Shown piece after piece: positions 16,601-23,664 of a stretch of 34,038 bases of DNA; position 1 is the stretch's first letter, and every line of letters starts with the position of its first letter. The translations under genes and the position numbers were made by a program. The DNA is taken from the NCBI GenBank assembly GCA_016789605.1, contig JAEUQO010000118.1:1-34038 (forward strand), in the 5' to 3' direction. This DNA comes from Acidobacteriota bacterium (GTDB taxonomy: Bacteria > Acidobacteriota > Blastocatellia > RBC074). A model generated the notes under the pieces. That model did no database searches. It had not been told where the DNA came from and worked only from the letters and a program-made list of their open reading frames with translations.

Positions 16601-17994
16601 TTGCGCCGCGACCGAGCGGCAGTAACAACGGCAGCGTGACCGTGACCGATTGGGTGCAGATGGGCCGTTTCGTTGCCAATCTGGACACGGTTGATCTGGG
16701 CAGCGAATTCCAACGCGCAGACTGTGCGCCGCGCGATTCCAAAGGCAACGGTGTGCTTTCGGTCACCGATCTGACCCAGGCCGGGCGTTACGCCGCCGGG
16801 CTTGATCCGGTCGTTACCGCAGGCGGGCCCACCTCGCCGACGGTAAATGCTGCGGCTGGCGTGCGGTTGGCTGCGGTTGGCGAAACCGCTCGTCTGATGC
16901 AGTTGTCGCCGCGCGCTGGTGAACCGGGCTCTTATGCCGTGGAATTCATCTCACAGGGCGGCGAAAACGCCTTTGGCTTTAGTTTGCGCTATGACCCGGC
17001 GCGCATGCGTTTCGTCTCGGCAATGCTGGGCACAGACACGTTGCCTGCGACGTTGACTGTCAACGCAGAACAATCCGGTGTGATCGGCGTTGTGCTGGCG
17101 CTGCCTGCAGGCAAAGCGTTGGCGGCAGGAGCGCGCCAATTGCTCACGTTGCAGTTTGAACCGTTGGCGGGCGGCAATCTCAATGTGAGCTTTGGCGACC
17201 AACCGGTCGCACGCGAAGTTTCAGACGTGCACGCTCAGGCGGTGTTGGTGCGTTTTGTTAGCGGAGACGCGCGTTCATTGGCGAGCGTTTCAGCGGCTAG
17301 TTTCAGTGGCGGTGCTTTGGCGGCAGACGCCATTGCAACGATCTTTGGCAGGGAACTGGCGGGGGACACACAGGCCGCCACGTCAGCGAAATTACCGCAA
17401 GAGTTGGCAGGCACGACCGTTTCGCTGCGGGATAGCGCGGGTGTGGAACGCGCTGCGCCGCTCTTTTTTGTTTCGCCGGAACAACTGAATTACCTGGTGC
17501 CTTCCGGTACGGCGTCAGGCGAAGCGACTGTGCAAGTGCTTAGTCGCGATGGAGCCTTTTCGGCAGGACAGCTCAGAATCAACGCTGTTGCTCCCGGAGT
17601 ATTTGCGGCTAATGCCAACGGCAAAGGCGTCGCGGCAGCCGTCGTTTTGCGTGTGCGGCCAGATGGTTCTGAAAGCTACGAACCGATTGCCCGCTACGAC
17701 GCAGAACTGGGGCGGTTTGTTTCCGTGCCGATCGTTTTGGGAGACGGGCGCGATCAGCTTTACCTGTTGCTGTTTGGTACGGGCATTCGCCATCGGACTT
17801 CGTTGTCAGCGGTTTCGGCGACGTTGGGCGGAGTTCCCGCCGATGTGCTTTACGCCGGTTCGCAAGGAGGATTTGCCGGTCTGGATCAAATCAACCTGCG
17901 CTTGCCGCGTCAATTGTCGGGACGCGGCGAAATCGAAGTTCTGCTTACTGTGGATGGCATAACTGCAAATGCCGTCCGCGTCAGTATTCAATAG
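13651..17994 (+). CDS. Giant exported modular protein: 2 PPC, 4 BACON, cohesin-dockerin-cohesin, TIGR03437-type C-terminus
   Basis: 1447 aa from ATG 13651 (GGAG ahead, membrane-targeting signal about residues 20-48, then SAQD). Domains by residue: about 86-202 and 207-326, two PPC-like beta domains; about 336-489, the VDDGSFE module shared with the 9790 gene; 493-836, four BACON-type Ig repeats of exactly 86 residues; about 841-979, a cohesin-like domain (VPIELEAQGDENALGFSLTF); about 980-1055, a dockerin-like pair of EF-hand-type loops (NNGSVTVTDW and GNGVLSVTDL, each followed by a helix); about 1075-1207, a second cohesin-like domain (GGENAFGFSLRYD); about 1209-1447, the C-terminal module (RAAPLFFVSPEQLNYLVPSG). 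BACON domains are thought to bind carbohydrate or mucin-like glycans or act as spacers. No enzyme domain is visible. Inferred to be a surface adhesin or scaffold. Confidence 0.88.
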   Translation: MQDGTTHTTKNSAGILPWRRYVLLGCAVVIGLLLLARPGWLGLQAASAQDPSLAARTIQRKQEQKACCARTEKSAPEQSVIGLTSGVASSGTINPPSQAGTCILGATQYSINVPAGATQLTIALSGDQDVDLAVRYNQPVAISGGQLVRDYLAATFSFSETITITPSSTPALTGGTYFIAVLNCGTGFTTFSVTATVTNTPQTGNTVALTSGVPVTGTIQAPVAGSGILHSTQYTIQVPSGASQLVVTVAGSSQDIDLYIRFGQPVGLSNGALIADYVAQSFGVANETLTVNASSSPPLQAGTYYIALGNFGPGSANFTLTGTVGTGQTGGTSELSVDDGSFETAIGLVQGGTSVAVNRLNAGAYPATISAVKIFFSSSSNLQVGQPFTILVGTNTDGNADINGTSFQNVSANVQALGQFVTYSVPSVTIGSGDFVVGIRITANGFPFSQDLTNPYRQRSYLSTNGFAFTLADALGVPGNFGFRAIVSTPQQCSYSITPASQSFSASGGTGSVSVTTGSTCTWTASSNAAFVSISSGSSGTGNGTVGYTVQPNNDTQSRSGTLTIAGQSFTVTQAGQSCSYTISPASQSFNSAGGTGSVSVSSNAGCAWTATSNAAFITITSGQNGSGNGTVNYLVQPNNDSATRTGTITVAGQTFTVTQTGVSCNFVISPTSQSFNDTGGTGSVSVSASSGCAWSASSNSAFLTITSGQNGNGNGTVNFLVQSNPNSSSRTGTLTIAGQTFTVTQSGISCSFTISPASQNFAAGGGTGSVNVSTSAGCAWTASSNSGFLTITSGQNGNGNGTVNYLVQANNDQNQRIGTLTVAGQTFTVTQAGAVVSTNRNVRVANASGAPGGTVQVPIELEAQGDENALGFSLTFEASVLSSPSVALGSGVTGATLNVNSSQTGQGRIGIVLALPSGQVLQAGVRQIALVTFNVAANASNSTQVGFGDQPIPREVSNLAAQTLPANYQPGTVTFAQGYEADVAPRPSGSNNGSVTVTDWVQMGRFVANLDTVDLGSEFQRADCAPRDSKGNGVLSVTDLTQAGRYAAGLDPVVTAGGPTSPTVNAAAGVRLAAVGETARLMQLSPRAGEPGSYAVEFISQGGENAFGFSLRYDPARMRFVSAMLGTDTLPATLTVNAEQSGVIGVVLALPAGKALAAGARQLLTLQFEPLAGGNLNVSFGDQPVAREVSDVHAQAVLVRFVSGDARSLASVSAASFSGGALAADAIATIFGRELAGDTQAATSAKLPQELAGTTVSLRDSAGVERAAPLFFVSPEQLNYLVPSGTASGEATVQVLSRDGAFSAGQLRINAVAPGVFAANANGKGVAAAVVLRVRPDGSESYEPIARYDAELGRFVSVPIVLGDGRDQLYLLLFGTGIRHRTSLSAVSATLGGVPADVLYAGSQGGFAGLDQINLRLPRQLSGRGEIEVLLTVDGITANAVRVSIQ
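15127..16158 (+). repeat. Four in-frame tandem repeats of 258 bp encoding BACON domains
   Basis: Repeat starts, marked by the conserved Cys codon, are at 15127, 15385, 15643 and 15901: three intervals of exactly 258 bp (86 codons). Each unit carries CSxxI.P.SQ.F at the start, C.W.A.SN in the middle and TVTQ.G at the end. Synonymous differences show that the copies are not very recent, yet no indel has entered any unit. Confidence 0.9.
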
Positions 17995-18023
17995 CGGCAG
18001 TAAGCGCAGCAGTCTCGATACAG

Positions 18024-18062
18024 CGGGCGTGCTTGGCAACCGTATGGTTGACGGCACGCCCG
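18024..18062. terminator. Hairpin after the giant surface-protein gene
   Basis: CGGGCGTGC (18024-18032) pairs perfectly with GCACGCCCG (18054-18062). A nested CAACC/GGTTG stem lies in the loop. It is placed 30 bp after the stop, as a terminator would be, but no T tract follows, so this is a weak call. Confidence 0.4.
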
Positions 18063-18171
18063 TTCAGCAATAAGAACAGGAACATTGTTGCTTGTCACTT
18101 TGTCTCGTGCCTGGGCGCGGCTGGCGTAGAAAAGCGTTGAAAGTGCCAGGGCGAGCGGGTATAAACGCCGT

Positions 18172-20241
18172 GTGATCCACAAACAATTTTCTTTGTTGGC
18201 CCTATCGCGCTTGAATTCTGTTTCTCATTGGCTGCCATTGGCGGCCATTGTTGTTTTTGCGCTGACTTTTTCGCGCGGAGACGGCGCTCAAGTCGCGGCG
18301 CAAACCAATCAGGTACGCATCGTGTTGTCGGAATGGACGCTGACGTCAGAGGCTTGCACGATGCCGGATGGATTGGTGGAACCGGGCGAAGCCGTGACAT
18401 TGAGCATCGGTTTGCAGAACACCGGCACGGTCAATACCAGCCAGTCGTTGATTGCCACCTTGCAGGCCAGCGGCGGCGTGACTTCACCCAGCGGCGCGCA
18501 AGATTATGGGCGACTTACTGCCGGAGGCCCGGCAACGTTTCGCAACTTCAGTTTTACGGCGGCCAGCCAATCGCTGGGCAGCAATATCACTCTGACCTTG
18601 CAGCTTTCCGACGGCGGCACAAATCGTGGCACGGTCACTATCAATATCGCGCTCGGTTTGTTGGCGCTCAAAACCGATCCGGGTGGTTGCACGGTTGGAT
18701 TCAACGTGCCGCGTTCGCCGACGACCTGCCGGTTGACGCACTGCGCTTCGACAAGGCGTCCGCCGTATCCGCCCGGAACCTACACCATCATTTGCGACAC
18801 AGATGCGCCGTCGCGCTTCACGTTTTTGTTGCGTGTGGATGACGGCGAAGCTCCCACGATTTCCTGTCCGGCAAATCTCACACGCGGCACCGATGCGAAT
18901 CGCTGCAATGCGACGATTACGCTGACCAATCCCACCGCAACGGATAATTGCGGCGTCGCCAGCGTCACGGGCGAACGCAGCGACGAACAAACGTTGACTG
19001 CTCCATTTCCCAAAGGCGTCACGACAATTCGTTGGCGGGCGGTGGATGGCGGCGGGCGCGAAGCCGTTTGTCAGCAAACCGTCACCGTGACCGATACCCA
19101 GGCTCCGGTGCTGGCCTGTCCCAGCGACATCACGGCCACGGCATATAGCAGCAATTCTGTCGCCGTGACCTATCCCGTGCCGACAGCGTCTGACGCTTGC
19201 CAGGCCGTTGCGCCAACCTGCACGCCGCCGTCGGGGTCGTTATTTCCCGTCGGTGTCACCAACGTCAATTGCTCTGCGTCTGATGCCGCAGGCAACGCCG
19301 CAACCTGTTCGTTCAAGGTGACGGTCAATCAGGAATTCGGTCAGCCTTTGCCGCCGGGTGTTGCCAGCAGCGATTCGCGTGCAGGCTCGGTGCTGGCTTT
19401 CCCGTTGTTTACGTCGAATCCGACATCGCCGCAAAGTCAAAATACGCGAATCTCCCTGACCAATACCGATGCCGCGCGACAGGCGTTTGTGCACCTGTTT
19501 TTTGTGGCGGATACCTGTTCGGTGGCGGATGGTTTTGTCTGTTTGACCGCGCAACAGACGATGACTTTTTTGGCGTCGGATGTTGATCCGGGCGTGACGG
19601 GCTATTTGCTGGCGGTGGCGGTAGATGCCACCGGCTGTCCAATCAATTTCAACGCGCTGATCGGTGATGCCTATGTCAAATTCGCGTCCGGGCACGCGGG
19701 CAATCTCGCCGCTGAAGCTTTTTCTGCCGTGGCGGTGCAGCCTGTCGTTTGCGCGGCGGGGGCGACTTCGGCAGAACTGCGCTTTGACGGTGTGAGTTAT
19801 AGCCAAACGGCCAGAGTCATCGGTTTAGACAATGTGCCAAGTCGGTTGGATGGCAATGACACCAAATTGATCATCAACCGACTGGGCGGAGACTTGCGCA
19901 CCGGCGCGAGCACGCTGAATACGCTATTGGGCCTGCTTTACGATGACGCGGAAAACGTGACCACGCTTTCCACCACGGCAGGCTGCCAATTGCAGCGTTC
20001 GTTTCCGTTCTGTTCCGCGCCGCAACAATGCGCGACTGCGAACAACTTCATCCCGGCGGGACGCAGCGGTTGGCTGACGTTTTACAGTTTGTCGGATGTC
20101 GCGTTGTTTGGCGCGGTGTTGAATTACAACCCAAACACCAAGGCGAGTTCGAGCGCCTTCAATCAGGGGCGAAACTTGCACAAACTTTCGTTGAGTGGTG
20201 GCGGGAGTCTGACCATTCCAATTTTGCCGCCGCAATGCTGA
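18172..20241 (+). CDS. Exported protein with two HYR (hyalin-repeat) Ig-like domains
   Basis: 689 aa with a GTG start at 18172; no later start would keep the signal sequence (hydrophobic about 19-35). The GTG has no clear ribosome site, so the exact start is uncertain. About 45-165 is a beta-rich, CARDB-like region (MPDGLVEPGEAVTLSIGLQNTGTVNT). About 223-308 and 309-386 are two HYR domains with the pattern PTISCPANLT...TDNCGV...FPKGVTTIRW...VTVTD. The C-terminal 300 residues (FPLFTSNP...NTRISLTNTD...VHLFFVAD, ending ILPPQC) form an uncharacterised Cys-bearing module. Unlike the two preceding surface proteins it lacks the TIGR03437-type end. HYR domains are usually adhesive modules. The many Cys suggest disulfides formed outside the cytoplasm. 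Confidence 0.8.
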   Translation: MIHKQFSLLALSRLNSVSHWLPLAAIVVFALTFSRGDGAQVAAQTNQVRIVLSEWTLTSEACTMPDGLVEPGEAVTLSIGLQNTGTVNTSQSLIATLQASGGVTSPSGAQDYGRLTAGGPATFRNFSFTAASQSLGSNITLTLQLSDGGTNRGTVTINIALGLLALKTDPGGCTVGFNVPRSPTTCRLTHCASTRRPPYPPGTYTIICDTDAPSRFTFLLRVDDGEAPTISCPANLTRGTDANRCNATITLTNPTATDNCGVASVTGERSDEQTLTAPFPKGVTTIRWRAVDGGGREAVCQQTVTVTDTQAPVLACPSDITATAYSSNSVAVTYPVPTASDACQAVAPTCTPPSGSLFPVGVTNVNCSASDAAGNAATCSFKVTVNQEFGQPLPPGVASSDSRAGSVLAFPLFTSNPTSPQSQNTRISLTNTDAARQAFVHLFFVADTCSVADGFVCLTAQQTMTFLASDVDPGVTGYLLAVAVDATGCPINFNALIGDAYVKFASGHAGNLAAEAFSAVAVQPVVCAAGATSAELRFDGVSYSQTARVIGLDNVPSRLDGNDTKLIINRLGGDLRTGASTLNTLLGLLYDDAENVTTLSTTAGCQLQRSFPFCSAPQQCATANNFIPAGRSGWLTFYSLSDVALFGAVLNYNPNTKASSSAFNQGRNLHKLSLSGGGSLTIPILPPQC

Positions 20242-20289
20242 GTTTTTCTTGCTTGCCGTAGGCGAAATGCTTGAGGACAATAGCCATTG

Positions 20290-21207
20290 ATGAAAGCAGA
20301 TTGTTTGGCAAAAGTTATTTGGCCACGTCGGCGCAAAGCATTTGTTGGTCAACCCGGCTGGCAATTGTTATTGACGCTTTGTTGTTTGCTGCCTTTCGCG
20401 CTGATTGCACCGGCGCAAACGACGGTGAAGACAACCCGCGCTTTATCTCCCGCGCGCTCAGCGCGTGTCACTACTTCGGCAACCGCACCTTCCTTACGCA
20501 ATTCCGGTGAGCCTGAACCGGCGCTGGCTCCGCCAGATGCCGCGCTGGTGCGCGAACTGCTGAATGCCAGCAGAACCCAATTTCCTGTTGGAAAACGGAT
20601 CAACATCATTTCTGCGCACTTGCTTGGCAAACCCTATCTGATCAATCCATTGATTGGTTCGCTTGATCAGCCTGAGGTATTGGTCACGCGTATGGATGGG
20701 TTTGACTGTGTGACGTTTATCGAAACGGTGTTGGCGCTGGCGTATGCGCGCAATGAGACAGAATTTGTCCGGCGCTTGCGCGAGCTTCGTTATCGTGACG
20801 GCTTGGTGCAATATCAAAACCGGCTGCATTACACGACCGACTGGTCGCAATACCACGTGCGGCGTGGCTTTTTGCAGGATTTGACTGTTGGAGACAACAC
20901 CCTTGTTCGTGAGAAAACGTTGTTCCTGCTGAAGCAGTTGCCCGCCAAAGTCGCTCATTTCCGGTTTTACCCGAAATACAAGCTGGCATCGGTCACGGGG
21001 TTGTTACACGAAGGCGATCTGATTTACTTCGTGTCTGGCCGCAAAGGGCTGGACATCTCGCACGTTGGGCTGATTATTCGAGACGGCGACCGGTTGCTGT
21101 TGCGTCACGCAACGCGCCATCGTCGCCAAGTCGTCGAACAGGAATTGGAAGATTTTTGCCGCCGCACTCCGATGTCCGGCTTCATTATCAATAGACCGAA
21201 AGAATAG
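20290..21207 (+). CDS. Exported N-acetylmuramoyl-L-alanine amidase-like protein (DUF1460)
   Basis: 305 aa from ATG 20290. A TTG at 20287 is better spaced (9 nt) from GAGGA at 20273 and may be the real start. Signal sequence about 24-43 (ending APAQ), then a Pro/Ala linker, then a DUF1460 domain with an NlpC/P60-like Cys-His core: Cys140 in DGFDCVTFIETVL, His258 in DISHVGLI and His273 in LLRHAT. Family members such as Bacteroides AmiA cut the bond between N-acetylmuramic acid and L-Ala of peptidoglycan, freeing stem peptides. It would act outside the inner membrane on muropeptides or cell wall. First gene of a compact plus-strand operon; the glycosyltransferase follows after 19 bp. Activity is inferred from the intact catalytic residues. 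Confidence 0.88.
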   Translation: MKADCLAKVIWPRRRKAFVGQPGWQLLLTLCCLLPFALIAPAQTTVKTTRALSPARSARVTTSATAPSLRNSGEPEPALAPPDAALVRELLNASRTQFPVGKRINIISAHLLGKPYLINPLIGSLDQPEVLVTRMDGFDCVTFIETVLALAYARNETEFVRRLRELRYRDGLVQYQNRLHYTTDWSQYHVRRGFLQDLTVGDNTLVREKTLFLLKQLPAKVAHFRFYPKYKLASVTGLLHEGDLIYFVSGRKGLDISHVGLIIRDGDRLLLRHATRHRRQVVEQELEDFCRRTPMSGFIINRPKE

Positions 21208-21226
21208 ACCAAAGGAGAGTTTACTT

Positions 21227-22630
21227 TTGGAGCGTATTAAACGAATTACCCTGGCTGTACCCAAAGCAAGTGCTGCTTCATTCACCCCGCCTGCAAACGC
21301 CGATCTCATACAGTATGAAACGTTGCTTTCCGGCGCAGACCTGCGCACCTTGCTGGCGAACTGGCAGAGCGAATATTTGCTGTTGATCTTGCCGGGCGGC
21401 ACGGTTGGGTTGGGCGTACGCGCGCTGGAACGGTTTTTACAAGTTGCTGAAGATTCTGCCGCCGGTTGGCTTTATTCTGATTTTCGCCAACAGGAGGGCG
21501 GCGAAATCAGCGAGCACCCGTTGATTGATTATCAGCTTGGCAGCTTGCGCGACAATTTCGATTTTGGTTCGGTCGTATTGCTCGCGCGCAAAGCGGTTGC
21601 GCACGCGCTGGCGAAATACGGCCCGGTAGCCGATTCGGTAACCTGGGGCGCGTTGTACGACTTGCGTTTGAAACTGTCAGCCGATTCGGCGCTGCTGCGC
21701 ATTCCCGAACCGTTGTACACGCGTACGGCGGTGGATTTGCGCGCGACGGGCGAAAAGATTTTTGATTACGTTGATCCGCGCAAACGCGATTATCAGATCG
21801 AAATGGAACAGTTGGCGACCGAGCACTTAAAACGCATCGGCGCGTGGTTGGCGCCTGAATTTGTGGCAGTGCCCGAATCTTCTGAAACCTTTCCGGTCGT
21901 TGCCAGCGTCATCATCCCTGTACGCAACCGCGTCAAAACCATCGCTGATGCCGTCAATAGCGCGCTGACCCAGCAAACGGATTTTGCCTTCAACGTGATT
22001 GTGGTGGACAACCATTCAACAGACGGCACGACCAATGTGTTGCGCGAACTGGCTGCGGGAAATCCCAGGCTGACGCATCTGATTCCGGTGCGCACAGATT
22101 ACGGCATCGGCGGTTGCTGGAACGAAGCGGTCTTTTCCGACCATTGCGGACGCTATGCCGTGCAACTTGATTCCGACGACATTTACAACAGCCCGCAAAC
22201 TCTGGCGCGCGTCGTGGCGGAATTTACAGCCGGGAAGTATGCGATGGTCATCGGTTCTTACCACATCGTGGATTTTGAGCTGAACGAATTGCCGCCCGGA
22301 CTGATTGATCACCGCGAATGGACGCGCGACAACGGACGCAACAACGCATTGCGCATCAACGGGCTGGGAGCGCCGCGTGCGTTTGACACGACCATCTTGC
22401 GCCAATACGGATTGCCCAATGTCAGTTACGGCGAAGATTATGCGGTGGCTTTGCGGATCAGCCGTCAGTTCGAAATTGGGCGCATTTACGATTCGTTATA
22501 TTTCGCGCGGCGTTGGTCCGGGAATTCCGATAGCGCCTTGCCGCTGGCGACGGCAAACCGTTACGACGCCTACAAAGACCGGTTGCGCACCTTGGAAATA
22601 CAAGCGCGCCAGCAATTGGCCACGGCGTAA
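21227..22630 (+). CDS. GT2-family glycosyltransferase with an extra N-terminal GT-like half
   Basis: 467 aa, TTG start at 21227 with AAAGGAGAG ahead. Residues about 224-430 are a GT-A (GT2) catalytic domain: VIIPVRNRVKTIADAV, VIVVDNHSTDGT, the metal-binding LDSDDIY (D315, D317, D318) and GEDYAVALRIS (402-412). It ends with LYFARRWSGNSDSAL. Residues 1-210 look like a second, degenerate GT-A half (GWLYSDF, HPLIDYQLGSLRDNFDFGSV, YDLRLKLS...IPEPLYTR) that lacks a Rossmann start and a DxD. There are no TM helices or signal, so it is cytoplasmic. It would transfer sugar from an NDP-sugar to an unknown acceptor. Its close operon partners are a HIT/GalT-like enzyme and a SpoIID-like protein, which suggests action on muropeptide- or sugar-phosphate-derived substrates. 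Confidence 0.88.
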   Translation: MERIKRITLAVPKASAASFTPPANADLIQYETLLSGADLRTLLANWQSEYLLLILPGGTVGLGVRALERFLQVAEDSAAGWLYSDFRQQEGGEISEHPLIDYQLGSLRDNFDFGSVVLLARKAVAHALAKYGPVADSVTWGALYDLRLKLSADSALLRIPEPLYTRTAVDLRATGEKIFDYVDPRKRDYQIEMEQLATEHLKRIGAWLAPEFVAVPESSETFPVVASVIIPVRNRVKTIADAVNSALTQQTDFAFNVIVVDNHSTDGTTNVLRELAAGNPRLTHLIPVRTDYGIGGCWNEAVFSDHCGRYAVQLDSDDIYNSPQTLARVVAEFTAGKYAMVIGSYHIVDFELNELPPGLIDHREWTRDNGRNNALRINGLGAPRAFDTTILRQYGLPNVSYGEDYAVALRISRQFEIGRIYDSLYFARRWSGNSDSALPLATANRYDAYKDRLRTLEIQARQQLATA

Positions 22631-22663
22631 CCTGCTCGGTTATTTGTCACAAAGGATTTCGTT

Positions 22664-23659
22664 TTGGCGAATTGGGACTCTCGCTACATTCACGACCACG
22701 CTTTGCGTGCGTATTGGCAGCCGACAGGGGATTGGGATTTTCGCCAGCGTGTGAGTGCGTTGTTACGGCAACAACACGCCACCTGGCCGATGCTGCGCGA
22801 CGCCGTCACCGGATTGGTCGCGGCTGAATACAAACCGCTGAGCGTCAAAGGCTGTACTGTCCTTACACAGTTCAACCCGGCGCGCATTGTCAGCACCGCC
22901 GCCAAAGTGGATGCCGCCACGATTAAACAGCGCGCGTGTTTTCTGTGCTGCGAAAATTTACCGCCGGAAGAACTGGGCGTCGCTTTCAACGACGAATTTG
23001 TCGCGTTGTGCAATCCGTTTCCGGTGTTGGCGGATCATCTGGTCATTGCCGCCAAAGAGCATCGCCCGCAATTGATTGCTGATGATTTTGGCGCGTTGCT
23101 TGATCTGACGCGCGCACTGGGGCGCGACTGGTTCACGCTTTACAACGGCCCGCGTTGTGGCGCTTCTGCGCCGGATCATTTGCACTTTCAGGCGTGTGCG
23201 CGCGCAGGCGTTCCGCTCTTTGATGATTTTGCCGCGACCCTGGAGCAATCACCCGACACGGTTCGGTTGTCCTGGCAAACGGATTACCGCATCAACGTGC
23301 TGGCCGCGAGCAGTCGCAAGCGCGACGAGTTGTGCGCCTGGTTTTTGCGTGCGTTGACGGAGCTGGCACGTGTTACTGAGACGAGCGAAGAGCCGTTGTT
23401 GAACTTGCTGGTGACATTCCAACACGAAACGTGGACAGTGTTTTTGTTGCCGCGCGGCAAACATCGCCCGGCCTGTTACTTTGCCGAAGGCGACGCGCAA
23501 CTGACCGTGAGTCCGGCGGCGATTGATCTTTCGGGCGTGTTGGTCGTGCCGCAACCGGCGCATTTTGCCCGCATCACCGCGACAGACGTGGCACAGATTT
23601 TGGCCGAAGTGACGCTCGACGACGAACGATTCAAGGCGTGGCTGCAAGCCATTCAATAA
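22664..23659 (+). CDS. HIT/GalT-like nucleotidyltransferase or phosphorylase (DUF4922 type)
   Basis: 331 aa, TTG start with AAAGGA 7 nt before. It combines a Cys pair ACFLCCENLPPEE (C92, C95), a NPFPVLADHLVIA strand as in GalT and Ap4A phosphorylase, and a DHLHFQ active-site motif (H172, H174, Q176) in the HxHxQ pattern. The C-terminus has GVLVVPQPAHFARIT, which I recall as typical of DUF4922 proteins. Relatives in the HIT superfamily transfer nucleotidyl groups or phosphorolyse NDP-sugars and dinucleotides through the second histidine. Cytoplasmic. It lies 33 bp after the glycosyltransferase and 5 bp before the SpoIID-like gene, so it is very likely co-translated with both. It may make or break the NDP-sugar used by the glycosyltransferase; the exact substrate is unknown. 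Confidence 0.8.
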   Translation: MANWDSRYIHDHALRAYWQPTGDWDFRQRVSALLRQQHATWPMLRDAVTGLVAAEYKPLSVKGCTVLTQFNPARIVSTAAKVDAATIKQRACFLCCENLPPEELGVAFNDEFVALCNPFPVLADHLVIAAKEHRPQLIADDFGALLDLTRALGRDWFTLYNGPRCGASAPDHLHFQACARAGVPLFDDFAATLEQSPDTVRLSWQTDYRINVLAASSRKRDELCAWFLRALTELARVTETSEEPLLNLLVTFQHETWTVFLLPRGKHRPACYFAEGDAQLTVSPAAIDLSGVLVVPQPAHFARITATDVAQILAEVTLDDERFKAWLQAIQ

Positions 23660-23664
23660 GCACC

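Noticed and set aside
15838..16713. Minus-strand open frame of 291 codons opposite the BACON/cohesin region.
   Set aside because: It is a consequence of regular codon use in the repeats; the translation is Arg/Gly/Ala-rich with no fold signature.
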